A stretch of 64,000 nucleotides of DNA. Origin: Anthoceros angustus (lineage: Eukaryota; Streptophyta; Anthocerotopsida; Anthocerotales; Anthocerotaceae). Positions 45,383 through 59,099 of the stretch are shown piece by piece. The stretch lies in NCBI GenBank assembly GCA_010909165.1, contig VJWM01000209.1, positions 1 to 64,000 on the forward strand. Direction: 5' to 3'. The notes under the pieces are model-generated. The model was not told the DNA's origin. It made no database searches and saw only the letters and a list, made by a program, of their open reading frames with translations. Numbering within the stretch: the stretch's first letter is position 1; the number at the start of each line of letters is the position of its first letter. The position numbers and the translations under genes are program-made.

Positions 45383-47149
45383 CTCGGGAGGTTGCTGTAT
45401 CTTGGTTTGGGTCTTCATCTTCAAGGTTGAAGAAATCTGCAGTAATAGGATCTTCATTCACAGTCGAAGTGCACTCAACTGTAAAGCTCCAAATATCAAC
45501 AGACCCTGGAGTGCCACAAAATTTTTGGTTTGTGCCCAAGAAGAAGTCCATCTGCTCAAAAAAGGGCCAAGAGCACAGTGTCCCCTTGATACATGCTTTT
45601 CTCCTTCATCGATTTCTTCTCTACAGTGCTAATCCAAGTGCATGGTGAAACCAGTGCATTTCTTCTTCACCTCAATTGCCATTGTTCTTTGAAATATTTC
45701 TCTTCATTTGGTCGCCTTCTCCACATGACACGTGGAAAAATCTGCCGTAATGCAAAGATCCGCCATGGCTTCCTTTTCAAGGCTAGCTAGGGCATAGCGT
45801 GACAGTATGGCTTTGTGAATCTCAATGTGTATTATACATAACATCTTGGGGCTAATATGCACCCGGGATGAAGCAGTGAGGGGCAATGTGCAGTAAACAC
45901 TTGACTACGAGGTCTACCGTAGTCGTAGTGGGGAATACTATATAAAGGCACAACATCTTTTTATAAACTAGCTAGGCTGGTCAATCTACGCAGTGAAAAG
46001 GGCAACGAAAGCAAAACGACTTGGTTATTCTATGTGAATAGGCCATCAGTGCATTACAAGCAAACCACTTCACGATCACATTTACTTCCCGATTAAGTAT
46101 ATTTCCTGGTCCTAATTAAGTATAGTGAATGAATCACCGTTTGTGAATAAAGTTGAACTTCAAGTTTCTTTGGGCTCGCTCCTAAGGCTCTATCTCTTTA
46201 GGGCGTTAAAGAAACATTTGTGAATGGTGTTTCAAAAACTAGACAATATCGTTGAAGTAAACACGTAGTGTGGTTTTTAATACAAAATATGCTCAAATAA
46301 ACCAAATAATATGGTGGAAAAACATGTATTTTATTTTCGAACATATATTTTTGAAGAAACATGGATTGGGATTTATGAAATTTAAAAAGACAGCTTGAAG
46401 ACATACTTGAACAAACATACATTATGTTGTAAAAACATGTATAGTGTTTGAGAAACAAGCATTGTGTTTCAAAAACCATAAAAGAATTGCTTGAAGAAAC
46501 ATTATAGTTAGAAGAAATATTACATTTTTCAAGTCTTGCCATTGTGCAATGTAAAATTGATGTTGGGTATAGGCATGTAAATCCTCTATGTCACTGCAAA
46601 GAAAGGACTGAAGATTCAAGCTAGGATGCTTGAACGTGGCTTACCATGAATTGGTGCCATTAATTTCAACAAATGAAGGAGAAGGCATAGCAATCTCAGC
46701 ACACTTAGCACAACCTGGATGAAGGAATTACACCAACTACTTGTTGTACTTGCACCTGGTGAAAGTGCTGAGAACTCAGCTCAATCCATTTTCGTTGTCA
46801 TCTCCATTCAAGTGTGTGACCACGCAGGAATTGGCGCGCACAAAGCTGATAACGGGCTTATCACGGGCCCGGGAAGTAGAGCATTTAAATATGATTTACG
46901 AAACAGGAAACACCAAAAGTGAAGCTTGGATAAATGAAAACCGTTTTGGTTTTAAAACCGCACGCGACACAGGTACAGTATTCACATGGATGCGAGTCTT
47001 CATCGTACATGCCACATGCACGGACATGGAGGCAACGACCGTATACTGACCGCATACGGGATGGAGGTGGGGCCGACGGAGGCTGCCCGGATGGTCGGGC
47101 CAATCTGTTTTTTTTAAAGAATTCCTTGCAGCGCTGCTACTGGGGGGAG

Positions 47150-47275
47150 GGACTGCAGCTGCCTCTGCGTGCTTGAAATGCATTCCAGTCACTGAAAGTA
47201 TCGCAGGGGCAGCCACGGACGTGGTATTGGTTGTGGGGATTGGAGTGGCGCTTGCAGCTACGAGAGGATGAGCTG
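47150..47275 (+). pseudogene. P450 first-exon relic, unit 2
   Basis: Counterpart of 27,470-27,605 with the same decay (GIGVALAATRG then stop), so the relic predates the large duplication. Confidence 0.6.
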
Positions 47276-47438
47276 GTCGCACGCCTCAACGCCTTCACAC
47301 TTCACAGCATTGGCTGAGCATTGTGTGACCTCCACAGCTCATGAAGCTGAGCATTGTGTGAAGTGGGAGGAGTGCAGCTGCCTCTGCCTCTGCATTCTTG
47401 AGGTTGAATGCCGTTGTTGAAATAATCGGAGGGCAGCC

Positions 47439-49666
47439 ATGGAAGTGACATTGGGTGTGGAGATTGGAGTGGCGCTTGCAATTGCGGTGCTAGCTGTGGC
47501 CTGGCCAGTGTGGAGGTACTGGGAGCGGAGGGGATGTGGGCGCCCAAGGGCTCAAGCAGCTGCCGGGGACCATGGCTTCCCCTGCTGGGAGAGACGATGG
47601 AGCTGCTGGGCTACTTCAAGGTCGGGGATCCGAGACATTCACGGCCAAGCGCTTTCGCAAGTATGGCGATGTGTTCAAGTCACGTGTTAGGAGTCCGTAT
47701 GTGTTTTCACGGGCGCCGAGGCGGCCAAGCTCTTGCTCTCAATGGAGCACAAGCTGGTACAGGCGCACCAGTTCCTCCCCACGAGGCAGCTGGTGGGCAA
47801 GGAGTCGCTCCTCAATGTACACGGCCCCACGCACAAGTTCTATCGCAAAATTCTCAACGAATCCTTCATGGGCGAAGGCATTAGGAAGTATCTGCCGGTG
47901 TCGGAGCAATCGGCTCTAGAGACCCTCAGTTCCTGGAACTGGGCGACGTCCCTGTCATGAGACACGACATGGGCAAGGTGCGTGCAAGGAATGGGCCACT
48001 CTTACCGTTTGTCTGCAATCTAATTGCAATGTTTGTGCAGAGCTCGTGATGTTTGCTAACTGGTAGTTGCTGACGGTGCGCAGTTCGCTTATCATGTGAT
48101 CGTGGGACTGGTGCTGAGCTGGGGTCCTGGTTCAGTGCGTGACAGGAGCTTGGAGCTCACCGAAACAGTGAGTACCAGCTTGATCACGGTGCCCATCAAT
48201 CTTCCTGGATTCGCCTTCACAAGGCCATGCAGGTGGGAATTCGTTCCAGGCCCAATTTGGAGCACAGGTGTCCAATTTCTCCCAGGGCTTGCAATGGGCG
48301 CAATAAATCTAACAGTGCAAGTGGACTGGGCGTGCAGGCAAGAAAGGAGCTGGGTAAAATGTTCGACACCGAATTTGCGCTGAGAAGGAGCGGAAAATTT
48401 GTTCGCAGCGACCTGCTGAAATGATGAAGGCAGTCGACCCCGATTCTTCAAGCGACAAGCCTGCCCTGGACGACGAGCAGCTGAGGGACAATGTGCTCAC
48501 CATGATCGTTGCTGGCTCTGAGACCACCACCAACACACTCACCTGGCTTGCCAAACTGCATGAGAATCCCAGCGTCAAGGAGAAGCTGCTGGTGAGCCTG
48601 GCCCTGGGGATATATCAAGACGTCGTCCATAGGAATCGAAATTGGTTTGGAACAGCTTGGATCCAAGCGAGCCCCACCTTGTTGTTTGGTTTTTCTGTCT
48701 GTTTAACTGTAGGCTGAGCATTTGGCTCTGAGAAGAAACAAACAAGCTGGAGAGCACTGACATGGGCGGATCTCGGCCAACCGATGGCCTACACCTTGAA
48801 AGTGAGACTCGAATCCCTCAACATCCTCCAACCTAGTAGTGGCCCAATACTCACTGGAATCTGGCGCAAGCTAAGATCCATCTGTCTTGTCTCCTGTGTG
48901 CATGCAGGTGATCAACGAGGCACTGAGTGTCTTCTATCGCTTTCTGTGGTTGCATCGACAGGTCAAGGAGGACTTTACATTCAACGGTATGTATGCTGCA
49001 CCTGGCATTGGCAACCGTAAATATTCCTTCCCTACTCCAAGCGGGAGTCCTAACATGGGTCCTTTCTCACTACCTGACACGCATGTGCCACCTGCAGGAT
49101 ACCACATTCCTAAAGGCTGGAACTTTGTGCTCGACACTCAAAACTTGCACCATAGTCCAGACATCTTCCAAGACCCAGAGATCTTCAATCCCTCTCGCTT
49201 CGATGTAAGAGCCTGATCCTTGAATTCAACACTAGAATCATTACAGACGTCTCCGAATCATAGACAACGAACAACATCTTGGGAGTTATCTTGTGACACT
49301 GCGTTCTGATGCTACCAACAGGTGCCACTGAAGCCCTTCACCCTGCTGCCGTGGGAGGTGGAAGCAGATTGTGCCTTGGGAAGGAGCTGGCACTAATGAA
49401 CATGAAAGTGATGTTGCATCACATGATGCTTAAATTCAGGTGAGTCCCCATAATTCTTCTGCAATAGCTCACAAGTCATTTACAGTGCCTCTCTACATGT
49501 ATACTTCTTTGCTAACCGATGGGTGCCGACCCCGTGTTGAAACAGGTGGACAGTAGACAAGCCAGACACTGGCCTAGTCGTTTCGGGTCTGCCATACCCC
49601 AAAACCGGTGTCCCCATACGCATCGAGGCTGTCCAGGACTACTCGTCTGCCAACCGAGCTATGTAA
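47439..49666 (+). CDS. Cytochrome P450 (CYP85-clan-like), unit 2, frameshifted
   Basis: Second copy of the unit 1 P450. Exons by the same GT-AG sites: 47,439-47,977; 48,084-48,232; 48,338-48,591; 48,713-48,801; 48,908-48,986; 49,098-49,204; 49,322-49,439; 49,546-49,666. It reads correctly through HQFLPTRQLVGKESLLNVHG, where unit 1 is broken. It has its own breaks near 47,574, 47,631 and 47,936, and at the ExxR helix, where EALR becomes EALS by loss of two bases (about 48,923). The breaks near 47,706 (before TGAEAAKLLL) and at the heme loop (about 49,352) are identical to unit 1. I-helix reads AGSETT rather than AGFETT. Confidence 0.87.
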
Positions 49667-50019
49667 TACATCAGAGCTTGGCGTAAACCTTGGGATAAAG
49701 TGATCCTGCCGTCGAAGGTTATGGGTCCGACAAGGTCTCCAACTGTAGTGCTTCAATATTTTATCCAGTGGGTTTTATTAAAAGGTGAGGTAGGACGTCT
49801 GGGACTATGGATCTTTCTGACAGTCCATTCCAGTTTTAGCAAAAGGTGAGGTACGGACGTCTGCGTCCCTCTGGCAGTCCCATTGCTGTCGCACGTTTCG
49901 ACGGCACTGTATTCAGAAAAGTTGGAGATTCTTTGAGAAAAGAGCTGCAGCATCTGCTTGCGACTTGACAAGTTCATACTTCATACTGGAGTCAGCAATG
50001 TGCGAAAGCAGGAGGGATT

Positions 50020-50105
50020 GCTGCAGCATGGCATTCTTGAAATTGCATTCCGTCCTTCAAAGAATCGCAGGGCAGCCATGGACGTGACGAGGGGCCTAAC
50101 ACGCG
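50020..50105 (+). pseudogene. Second P450 5'-end relic, unit 2
   Basis: Counterpart of 30,355-30,440, with the same lost reading frame. Confidence 0.5.
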
Positions 50106-50192
50106 TATGATCAATCCTGCGTGGCGAGGAGATGACCAATTTGCTAATGTATCTGAAATATCTCCATGTATCTCAAATACGTGCAGAGATCC

Positions 50193-51788
50193 AGCCGCGT
50201 GCTACGCTTAGCCGTAGAAATCAGGTGGCCAGGTGCGGGGCCCGCTGACATTGGTGTACTTCATGGTCATGTCTCGCACATTGCCATTAACATCCATGAC
50301 GTAGAGATCGTCTATACGGTCCAGCAATTCACCACCGGCCGGGTCCTTGTCCGAGGCATTTTTGTCTTTTGGTTTGTATATGATTACACTTGTCTAGCAT
50401 GAAGTCATCGCAGATGCTTTGGTTTAGTGGTCGGATCAGCCCCTGCACCGAAGCGATCCGGTCTTAATCCGTCTAGTCTGCATTTTGTGTGTCGGACACC
50501 CTTATGTCTAGTTTGCATTTTGTGTGTCGGACACCCTATGTCTGGACGCGATAACCCTTGTTGGGTTTGGCGTCACCCGGGTTGCCCTTGTTGGGTCCCT
50601 TGTTGGTTGTTGCCCTTGTTGGGTCCCTTGTTGGGTTTGGCGTCACCCGGGTTGCCCTTGTTGGGTCTGGCGTGACCCGGGTTGCCCGCGGCATACAGAG
50701 GTATATACATATGAATGCATACAGAGGTATACATATTCATATGATTGAGAGGGTATGGACTACATGGTCCTGGGTTGCCCGGTGGCATACAGAGGTATAT
50801 ACATATGAATGCATATAGAGGTATATACATATTCTGCCATAGGACCGATGCAAAGCCGAGGCATGAGGCCGGCATGCGGGCATGCCTCTCTTTCTTTCCG
50901 GCGTCTCCCTTTCCGGCAACGGGCGTCCGTCGTCGCTCCTCTCAACGGCTCCTTCCACCCCTCCTCTCAACGGCTCCCGTCCGCGCTCCTTTCAACGCCG
51001 TCCAACGCCGTCCTTCCGCACTGCTCACTCGTATGTGGTCCCAACTTGTTCCCACATCCCCTATTCTCGTTCCTAATGCGCTCCAAAACGAACGTTTCAA
51101 GTATCATAACCCACTTCTAATGCGGCTCAGTTCAGAGGAAGCTTGACTTGGGTACGATCGAGCAAGCAAGCGGTAGTCTCTCCAATATCGTGATGTCAGC
51201 GGAATGGAACATTTGCCTCACTCACTCAAGTGCAGACACCGGAGCCAGCATCTTCACCAAGGAGCCTCACACTCAAGTGCAGACACCGGAGCCCAGCATC
51301 TTCACCAAGGAGCATTTGTCATGGGCTGTGGGCGATCATCGAGGGAAGATCAAAATGCACATGAATGTGAAGCGCGCTTACATTCCTTCTGACCGTGTAG
51401 GTGATTTTATTGCAGGTGAGAAAACATAATCTATTACAGTATGTTCAAAATGAACAGGACAGTGGGAGTTCGTGATCGAGTGCTTGGTGAAGAGGTTGAG
51501 ACCCGAGACAGTTGAGACCCGAGACGGGTGACCATGAGGAGGAGCGCGGACGGAGCCGTTAAGAGGACGACGGATGCCCGTTGCCGGAAAGGAGACGCCA
51601 GAAAGAAAGAGAGGCATGCCCGCATGTCGGCCTCATGCCTCTCGGCTTTGCATCGTGGCGCCACACGGGCGATACGAATGGCAGGGCTCATTAAGTTTGC
51701 GTAAGCCTTAGGCGACGGGGGTCATGCACGAGGGAGTCAGCGGGCCCCGCACCTGGCCACCTGATTTTCACGTCTAGCCGCGTGCTAC
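50193..51788. mobile_element. Inverted-repeat (foldback-type) element, unit 2
   Basis: The outer 32-bp arms (50,218-50,249 and 51,736-51,767) remain perfect. The 13-bp flanking direct repeat AGCCGCGTGCTAC is intact at 50,193 and 51,776. The inner arms (about 50,844-50,960 and 51,540-51,655) have collected several small deletions. The captured 48-bp-repeat frame is at 51,148-51,429. Confidence 0.6.
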
Positions 51789-52489
51789 TGTCTCTGAAAT
51801 ATATGCGGAGCTCGAGCCGCGTGCCAACGTGTTCTAGACTCTGAAATTATGTGCCGAGCTCCAACCGCGTGCCGAATTTGACATATGTGCGGAGGTCCAG
51901 CCGCGTGGGCCGGGTCTCTTATTATTTAAACCCGCACAGTTCCTGCAGATGCTCGTATAAATGTGAGGCCCGCAAATCTGAGGCCCGCTTTTACTGACCG
52001 GCGGTTGCGTCCCATGTATGAAATTCACCAGCCTGCTTGTCTGCTGCCTCGCGTCGCAGCCCCGGCGAACATCGCATGTTTCGAGGGGTGAGGCCTGTCA
52101 GTCTTGGGCTGGTCAGGCGTCGTCTCGTCAGCCTCTCGACGCTCTGACATGCCTGGTAATGCCACTGGAGGCCACAAGTTTTGCGACCCCGGTGGATGTA
52201 AACCAAAATCACGAGTCTGTCCAATGCCCATCACCCACGCATACCGGCGGTCAGAATGTGACAAAGTTTTCAACTACGATTCGGCCAGGGTCACTTTGAC
52301 TTGTCGTACGAAAAGCGTTTCATGACATCACGAGGACGTAAAAGCGTCCAGTGTCAGTGAAGTGCAGCTTGCGTGCATGTAATACAGAATTCTGTGTGTA
52401 AGGTAACGTACAAGTGAAGCTTGCATGCCTTGTAGACTTTGGGCCATAATATTATAGAAGTCATAGAATACCCCGTCCCTTAGGCTATA

Positions 52490-55400
52490 ATGCCCCGCCG
52501 TTTAATCATTCCGGCGAAGTCAGTTGTGTTGCCCAAGTGCTCACGGTCATCAGGAATGGCTGCAGCGACTGTCACAAGAGCAGCAGCTGCAGCTGCTTCT
52601 CCGACCAGCTCAAGGTGGTGTCCGCAACGCCAACGCGGAGTGGCCAAGATACTCGGGGAGCATCGATATCGTCCAGTCGATCAAGAGAAGAGGATGCAAG
52701 GCTTCCAAGGCGGCACATGTCGAGGCTTGGCAGGTGCATGCGTCCGCTGCGCATGGGCTTGGGCCGCTGCAAGCTCAGGCCACAGATTTACAAGCTGCAG
52801 AGCGCGAAGTGGAGGTGCTGGAGCGGGCTGTGCCACTTCCGGATGATCGATATGATCCGGATGCAGATGCGGATGCGGAGATCCAGGAGTCGATCCGAAG
52901 CATCCAGAGTATGCTGCGGTCACTCGGGGACGGGGCCATCTCCGGGAGCCCCTACGACGCGGCCTGGGTGGCCATGGTGCCGGCGGCGGGCGGCGTCCCG
53001 GGGCCGCACTTCCCCGAGGCGCTGGAGTGGGTGGTGCGTTCGCAGCTGCCGGAAGGCTGCTGGGCGGGCGACGCGCACCTCTTTAACGTCTACGATCGCC
53101 TGGTGGCGACTCTGGCGTGCGTGGTAGCGCTGCGAACATGGAGCGTGCATCCCGATGCCGTGCGGAAAGGGTGCGCCTTCATCCGGCAGCATATGCACCA
53201 GGTGGATTCCGGAACCACATCCACAGAACCGTGGGGTTCGAGATGGTGTTCCCGGCTATGCTGGAGCGGGCGAGCGCGCTGGAGCTGGATCTGCCGTACG
53301 ACGCGCCCGCCAGCACCCTTCTGCGGGAGCGGGAGCGCAAGCTGAAGCAGATTCCGGTGGAGTTGGTGCAGTCAGCCCACGACGCTGCTGGCGTCGCTGG
53401 AAGGGATGGACGCCCTGAAGGGCTTCGACTGGGACAAGATCCGGAGGCTGCAGTCGCCGGCGGGCCACATGCTCACCTCTCCGGCCTCCACCGCCTGCTT
53501 GTACATGCACACCGGGGACAGCAAGGCGCTGCAGTACCTCACCCTGCTGGTGGAGACGACGGGGTGTTATCCCCAACCACTCGCCTGTCGACATCTTCGA
53601 GCGGCTGTGGATCGTGGACAGGCTGCAGCGTCTGGGAATCGCGCGCTACTTCAAGCCCGAGATCAAGGACATCCTGGACTTCGCCTTCCAGCGGTGGACG
53701 GAACGGGGCCTGAGCTGGGCCACCGATTGCAATGTCACCGACCTGGACGACACCAGCATGGGCTTTCGCTTGCTGCGCCAGCATGGCTATCCTGTCTCTG
53801 CAGGTGCCCTCTGTACACTCACGCATGTATCTTGGCTTGCATCCTTGGCTTGCTCCCGCTTATCACACTTGTGGTGACTGTGTCTGTCTACTACTCATGT
53901 GATGCAGATGTGTTCAAGGCATTCTGCAAGGAGACCACTCGTGCTGGGTCGACCACGGGTGCGACCTGGACACCGATGTCACCCCATGTTCAATCTGCAC
54001 CGCGCGTCCGAGATGCGCTTCCCACACGAGGACTTGCTGGACAAGGCCTGGGAGTACACGCGCTTTCATCTGGGGGAGAAACAGCGACAGCCGCAGCTAT
54101 CGGACAGGTGGGTTGTGTCCAAAGATCTCCGAGGAGAGCTGGAGTACGCTTTGAGCTGCCCCTGGTACGCCAGTATGCCTCGCTTTGAGACCAGGGCTTA
54201 CATCGACCACTACGGCCCTGACGACGTGTGGATCGCCAAGAGCCTCTACAGGTGAGTACCTTCCGTCTCACATCGCTTTCACGCAATGATGAGCTCCTGA
54301 CAGCTGAGAAATCAATTGGGCATCCATGTAACTGCATCCATCTCTTTCCGAATTGTACAGGATGTATGGCGTCTGCAATTCAACATTCCTAACCCTTGCA
54401 AAAGCAGACTTCAACAAATTGCAAACCATGTACCGCGCGGAGCTGGAGGCATTGAAGGAGTACGTGCAGTTCAAGTTTCCCATCATCCGATCCTCACTAA
54501 TAGCCACAATGTCTGAAGAGGAAAGACTTAAGCTTGCCTATTAACTTCGCTTCCAATTCGCTCTGTGCACCGGTAGATGGGTATCAGAATGTCGCTTCGA
54601 CCGTCTCCCATTTGCTCGCCACGACAGGGTGATTCCAGGCTTCCGTGCGCGGCTGCCACCTCCTTCGAACCGGAGATGGCTGCGGTGCGCAGGCCAGGAC
54701 CCAACTCATGCTCCTGGCCACCATACTCGATTACGATTACACCACCCTGTCAGGAGTTCCCCAGGACGAGCTCGACCGGTTCCAGGCTGCCACCAAAGGT
54801 ACCGTTAGCCGGTCATCCACTCGTAGCCATGCCACTGTCACTCGCCGACCGGACCGGCTGTCCCTTCTCACTGCCTGCAATTGCTTGCTTCAACATCTGT
54901 GTCCTTCTGCAGCTGGGACCCGTCCATGATCGACCACACCAACCACAGGCAGCGCATCGTTTTCATGGGCATCTTCGACACCATCGTCGAGATAGCCGAC
55001 AAAGCATCCAAGGAGCAGGGCCGCGATGTTAGTAGGCATGTGATCGCATCGGTGAGTGACTTCACTTTAAGGCTCTACTCTCCGCATTCCTAACAGCCTA
55101 GTGCATCCTCACTTGCTTGTGCAAGCATTGGCTCACCTACCTCCCACGCGCAGTGGCAACGCTACGCAGAATGCGTGAGCATCCGAGCCAAGTGGAAGCG
55201 GGAAGACACCATTCCCACCTGGAACCAATTCATCCCAGTCGGCGCAATCTGCATCAGCGCGGAGCTCTGCAGTTTGGGACCTGGCTTCTTGATACCCGGT
55301 GTGGGGGTGAGCGAAGAGGCCATCAACTCGGAATACTACGACCTCCATGAAGTCTCCATGGTAGCGCGCCTCTTGAACGACCTCAGATCGTACCAGGTAC

Positions 55401-55772
55401 GCTAATATGTAGTGAAGGTGAGATTGCACATGTCTGCATACATCACACAGCATACATGCATATGACCCGTCCCATGTCCAATCCTGAATTGCCACAGAAG
55501 GGGATATCGGAAGTGAACAGTATGGTTGTTCATATGAGAGAGTACCCGGAGAAGAGCGAGGAGGAAGCGGACCACGACATCCGAGCTATAGTGGAATCAA
55601 CATGATACAGCTGGTGCAACATGTCTTCACTCCATCGGCTGTGCCCACCCTGCAAACTCGTCTTTTGCACAATGCCATTGTCGCATATTACCTCTACGCA
55701 GACAACGACGGCTGGTCCTCCCCTCAGCCAAGATGCAGCACCACTTTAACCAGCTTCTTTTCAACCGTGTGA
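52490..55772 (+). CDS. Diterpene synthase, class II (DXDD) type, unit 2, frameshifted
   Basis: Copy of the unit 1 synthase. Exons: 52,490-53,803; 53,908-54,251; 54,361-54,459; 54,577-54,798; 54,913-55,051; 55,154-55,396; 55,498-55,772. Here a single frame runs cleanly from about 52,660 to 53,208 (through VPLPDDRYDPDADAD, GSPYDAAWVAMVPAAGG, PEALEWVVRSQLPEGCW), repairing the unit 1 breaks in that part. Private breaks occur near 52,654, 53,210 and 53,373. DXDD is intact at 53,740-53,751. The class I site is altered further: LDYDYTT (54,728-54,745) through a 3-bp insertion. It keeps the shared breaks at 53,562, 53,935 and 53,985. WKREDTIPTWNQF is in frame here but not in unit 1. Confidence 0.92.
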
Positions 55773-55917
55773 TTTGATGTACTTCAGCCACCTCTATCAA
55801 CTTCACTGCAGAAGTCGTTACCACAAGTAGTAACCTAAGAAACCTGTGTACATTTTGAAATCTCACAGTTCAGCAAGTGTGTGCGTGCAAACCCTTTCCT
55901 GCCAACCTCTTTTTCTG

Positions 55918-57735
55918 CAGACGGAACCATATTCCATGTGTAGCGTCCCACGCTACCTGCCCTGTACACCTGCACAAGTTCCTCCGCCACGTGGCAAGCC
56001 ACCATGTACCGACTCAGCGAGGATTTTCAACAGGCCTGACAAGGCCTGCATTTGCTCGTCCACCAAGCCTTCCATCTCCTGCATATCATAGAGGTTCCCT
56101 TGAATGACCGATTTTTGCAGCCAGGGTGTGCCGGACATCTGGTACCCTGTCAGGCACAGCCTGCGAGTAATATATGTCACAAAAGTTTATCTGCAGTCGG
56201 GAACCATATCCCATGTAGCGTCCCAAGGTACCTGCTCTGTACACCTGCACAAGCTCCTGCGCCACACGTGGCGAGCCACCATGTACCAACGCAGCGAGCA
56301 TTTTCAACAGGCCTGACAAGGCTTCATTTGGTTCCGTTGAATGACCGATATGTTGCAGCCAGGGTGCCGGACATCTGATACCCTGTCAGGCACAGACTTC
56401 AGTATATATATGACACAATGTTATAATAGGGAATGCACAAAAGTTTCCATCTCCCCACACCTCATACCTCTGGACCATTAGGTTGCTCAGCATTACCATG
56501 CAGCTTCCAGCTCGAGTAGACATCACGCGCATTATTCAGTAACGAGAGCGAGTACCTTGCAATCCGCTCATCTCCTACCACGGACTCTTTTGTGGCTCCT
56601 GAAGAGCAGGCAGCAACATCAGCCAACAGAGTTTCAAGTGTTTCTAACAAAAGCACCGGGCCTGTAGGTGGTGGGAGACTGTACCAGTCAATGACAGCTT
56701 CAACCTTGTCTCAACATCACGGATCTATTGTACCAGCAATCCAGGTGTGTCAAGCGCATAGATGCTTGGATGTCTACCAACTTGGCACGACGCATGTTAC
56801 CCACCTATGTCAATTGCCAGCAGGCAAAGGCTATCACCACTCGCCTCAGGCTGGAAGATGATGACATATATCAAGTGCTGGTAAGGACATATCCCAGACC
56901 TGGGAGCCTGATCTGTTTCGGTGACTCCAGGCAGAGGTCCAAGTTGCTTTTTCAAATGCTCCTGCAGTAGACAAAAGCTACGATCTCAGATAGACAAGGC
57001 TTGGCCTCCAAAGGCTCCAATGACTCTCCTGATGCTATATGACTCTCATGTGCAACAAACAGCGCTAGCAACAAACAGTACCTGGAAACCCCGATCTTGT
57101 GAGCTGACCCATCTTGTTCAGAATAGCTGACTTGCGCACGCCCTGGCGACATCAGCAGCAAGGTGGGCTCTTTCACTGGCTCTCTTTCAGCCAATCCCTT
57201 GCTTTCACGCATCAGCGCCTGAAAGCTGAGAAATCAACAATCCATGTGACTGCATCCATCAAGGGTCCACCAAGCTTTCCATCTCCTGCAGGTCATCCAG
57301 GTTCCCATTGAATGACCGATATGTTGCAGCCAGGGTGTGCCGTACATCCGAGACCCTGCCAGGCACAGCCAGCGAGCATGACATAATATTAGAGGAACAA
57401 GACTGAACGAAAGTTTCCATCTCCCACACCAACTTGAGAAGGCTTCATACCTTTGGACCGTCAGGTTGCTCAGCGTTCCCATCCAGCTTCCACCTTGAGT
57501 AAACATGGCGCGTATTGAGAAGCGAGCAAGTACCTCGCAATCCGCTCTTCCTACAACCGAGTCTTCTATGGTTCCTGAGGATTAAGCAGCAACATCAGCC
57601 AAATAGAGTTTCATATGGTTCTAACGATGACACCAGTCCTGTAGGTGGTGGGGAGGCTGCAATACCAGTCAACTACCATCTTTAGGGTGGAACACTAATC
57701 TTACCTGGCCCAAACAGGCAATGGCTAGCCAAGAC
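55918..57735 (-). pseudogene. Unrecognised repeated coding-like region, unit 2
   Basis: Counterpart of 36,290-38,620 without the 517-bp duplication. The longest readable minus pieces are 56,462-56,656 (TLLADVAACSSGATKESVVG...) and 56,952-57,212. Stops and frame changes differ from unit 1. Family unknown. Confidence 0.4.
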
Positions 57736-57769
57736 CCTTATTAGGGCCTGCGGAGAGAGGCACATGTCT

Positions 57770-58940
57770 TCAGAGCTTCGTCAGGATAAGAACTTTGGGG
57801 TTTCAAACCGACGCTGTAGAACATGGTTCCCATGGCCAGGCACAAAGCAATTCATTGCAAGACGTAGCCAGTAGTAACCTACGTCTCTGGACATGTTGAT
57901 GAAGGACCTTCGAGTGAGGGTAAAACACTGCATCAGGGTGCTGGCTTCGCTTCCTGTCGACTCTTGCAAGGGGCGGAATCTGCCATGGTGGACAAGGTAT
58001 ACCAGCATCCACAAAATGCTGATTCAACACGCGTACGGGACATCCAGTCACCACATGGAAATGACAGGAGCACGCATTCAAATCGCGACGCCTGCTCCAC
58101 CAATCTGATTATCCTCTACACGGCACCAACGTAGATCGTCCTGCAGAACTAGGTCGTTGAACAGCTCAAAGACTTCGCTGCTGGGCTGGTGAATAGAAGT
58201 GATGACAGTCCGTCCATCTGAAGCCAAATTCTTCAAGGTAGTCGTAACAAAGAAGGCTGCAGCACTGCAACAAGCCCACCTTCCATTTTAGCACTGAATG
58301 ATGAGTAGAAGCAACAAAAAAATAACTCCGAATGCACCATCCACACCTTTCCAAGTCACTGATAGGCTCATCCAGATGCAAAAGGCTTGGTAAGCAGCTC
58401 CAAGGCAATGGTGACCCATCTCTCTCACCTCCGCTCACCCCTCTGAGATGTTAATTCTCTATGGGCGTGTGCAAAGCTACTGAAGACCCATTCCTGGATC
58501 GTGGTGTTAATGATTCTGTGCCCTGGGCATCCTGACCGGAAGCCGGAAGAAAGCCGAGTACACCATAGTCTCAAATACGGTGAGCGTCCCGGGCAAGTTG
58601 TCATTCTCCGTCACATAGGCCTACAATCACAGCAGCGATGAGCTCCCAGTGACAGTAACTGTCCCAGTCCCAGCCCCAAAACTCATTCCCACTTACCGCC
58701 ACGCACGACAGCCACTACTTGCTGCCATTGAGATAAATGTGCCCCAGTGCGTCTGCCTCGCATTCTTGGCCAACCTCCCTGCCCAAACGACATTGTGATC
58801 CATCACACCGGTCACTTCCTGTGACGCGTTGTGCGAGATCAAGCCCTTCCCCAAGGACTCAACAAAACTGTCACGTCCCACATGCCTGCCAGAGTGTCGA
58901 GAAGGGTTGATTTGCCGGGAGAAGGCCCCATGATGTAGCA
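57770..58940 (-). pseudogene. ABCG half-transporter fragment, unit 2
   Basis: Same truncated layout as unit 1: nucleotide-binding domain and first membrane segment only. The Walker A loop reads GPSPGKST here (58,905-58,928), one residue shorter than GPSGSGKST, which would spoil nucleotide binding. The Walker B region has lost residues too (58,345-58,440). The [15 protein letters not shown] segment at about 57,865-57,910 is intact. Confidence 0.8.
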
Positions 58941-59099
58941 CGTCATTCCTTATTTAGGCTTTCGTCTGTGACGCCTTCGTGTGATGATGGCATTGTACTT
59001 CTCGTGTGGTGATGCCGTCTGTGCTTCTTGGTGTGATCCTCCCAAACGTCAAACATTTTGAATCTGGTAATCGTCATCTCTCCAGGGAATCGAGACTTG

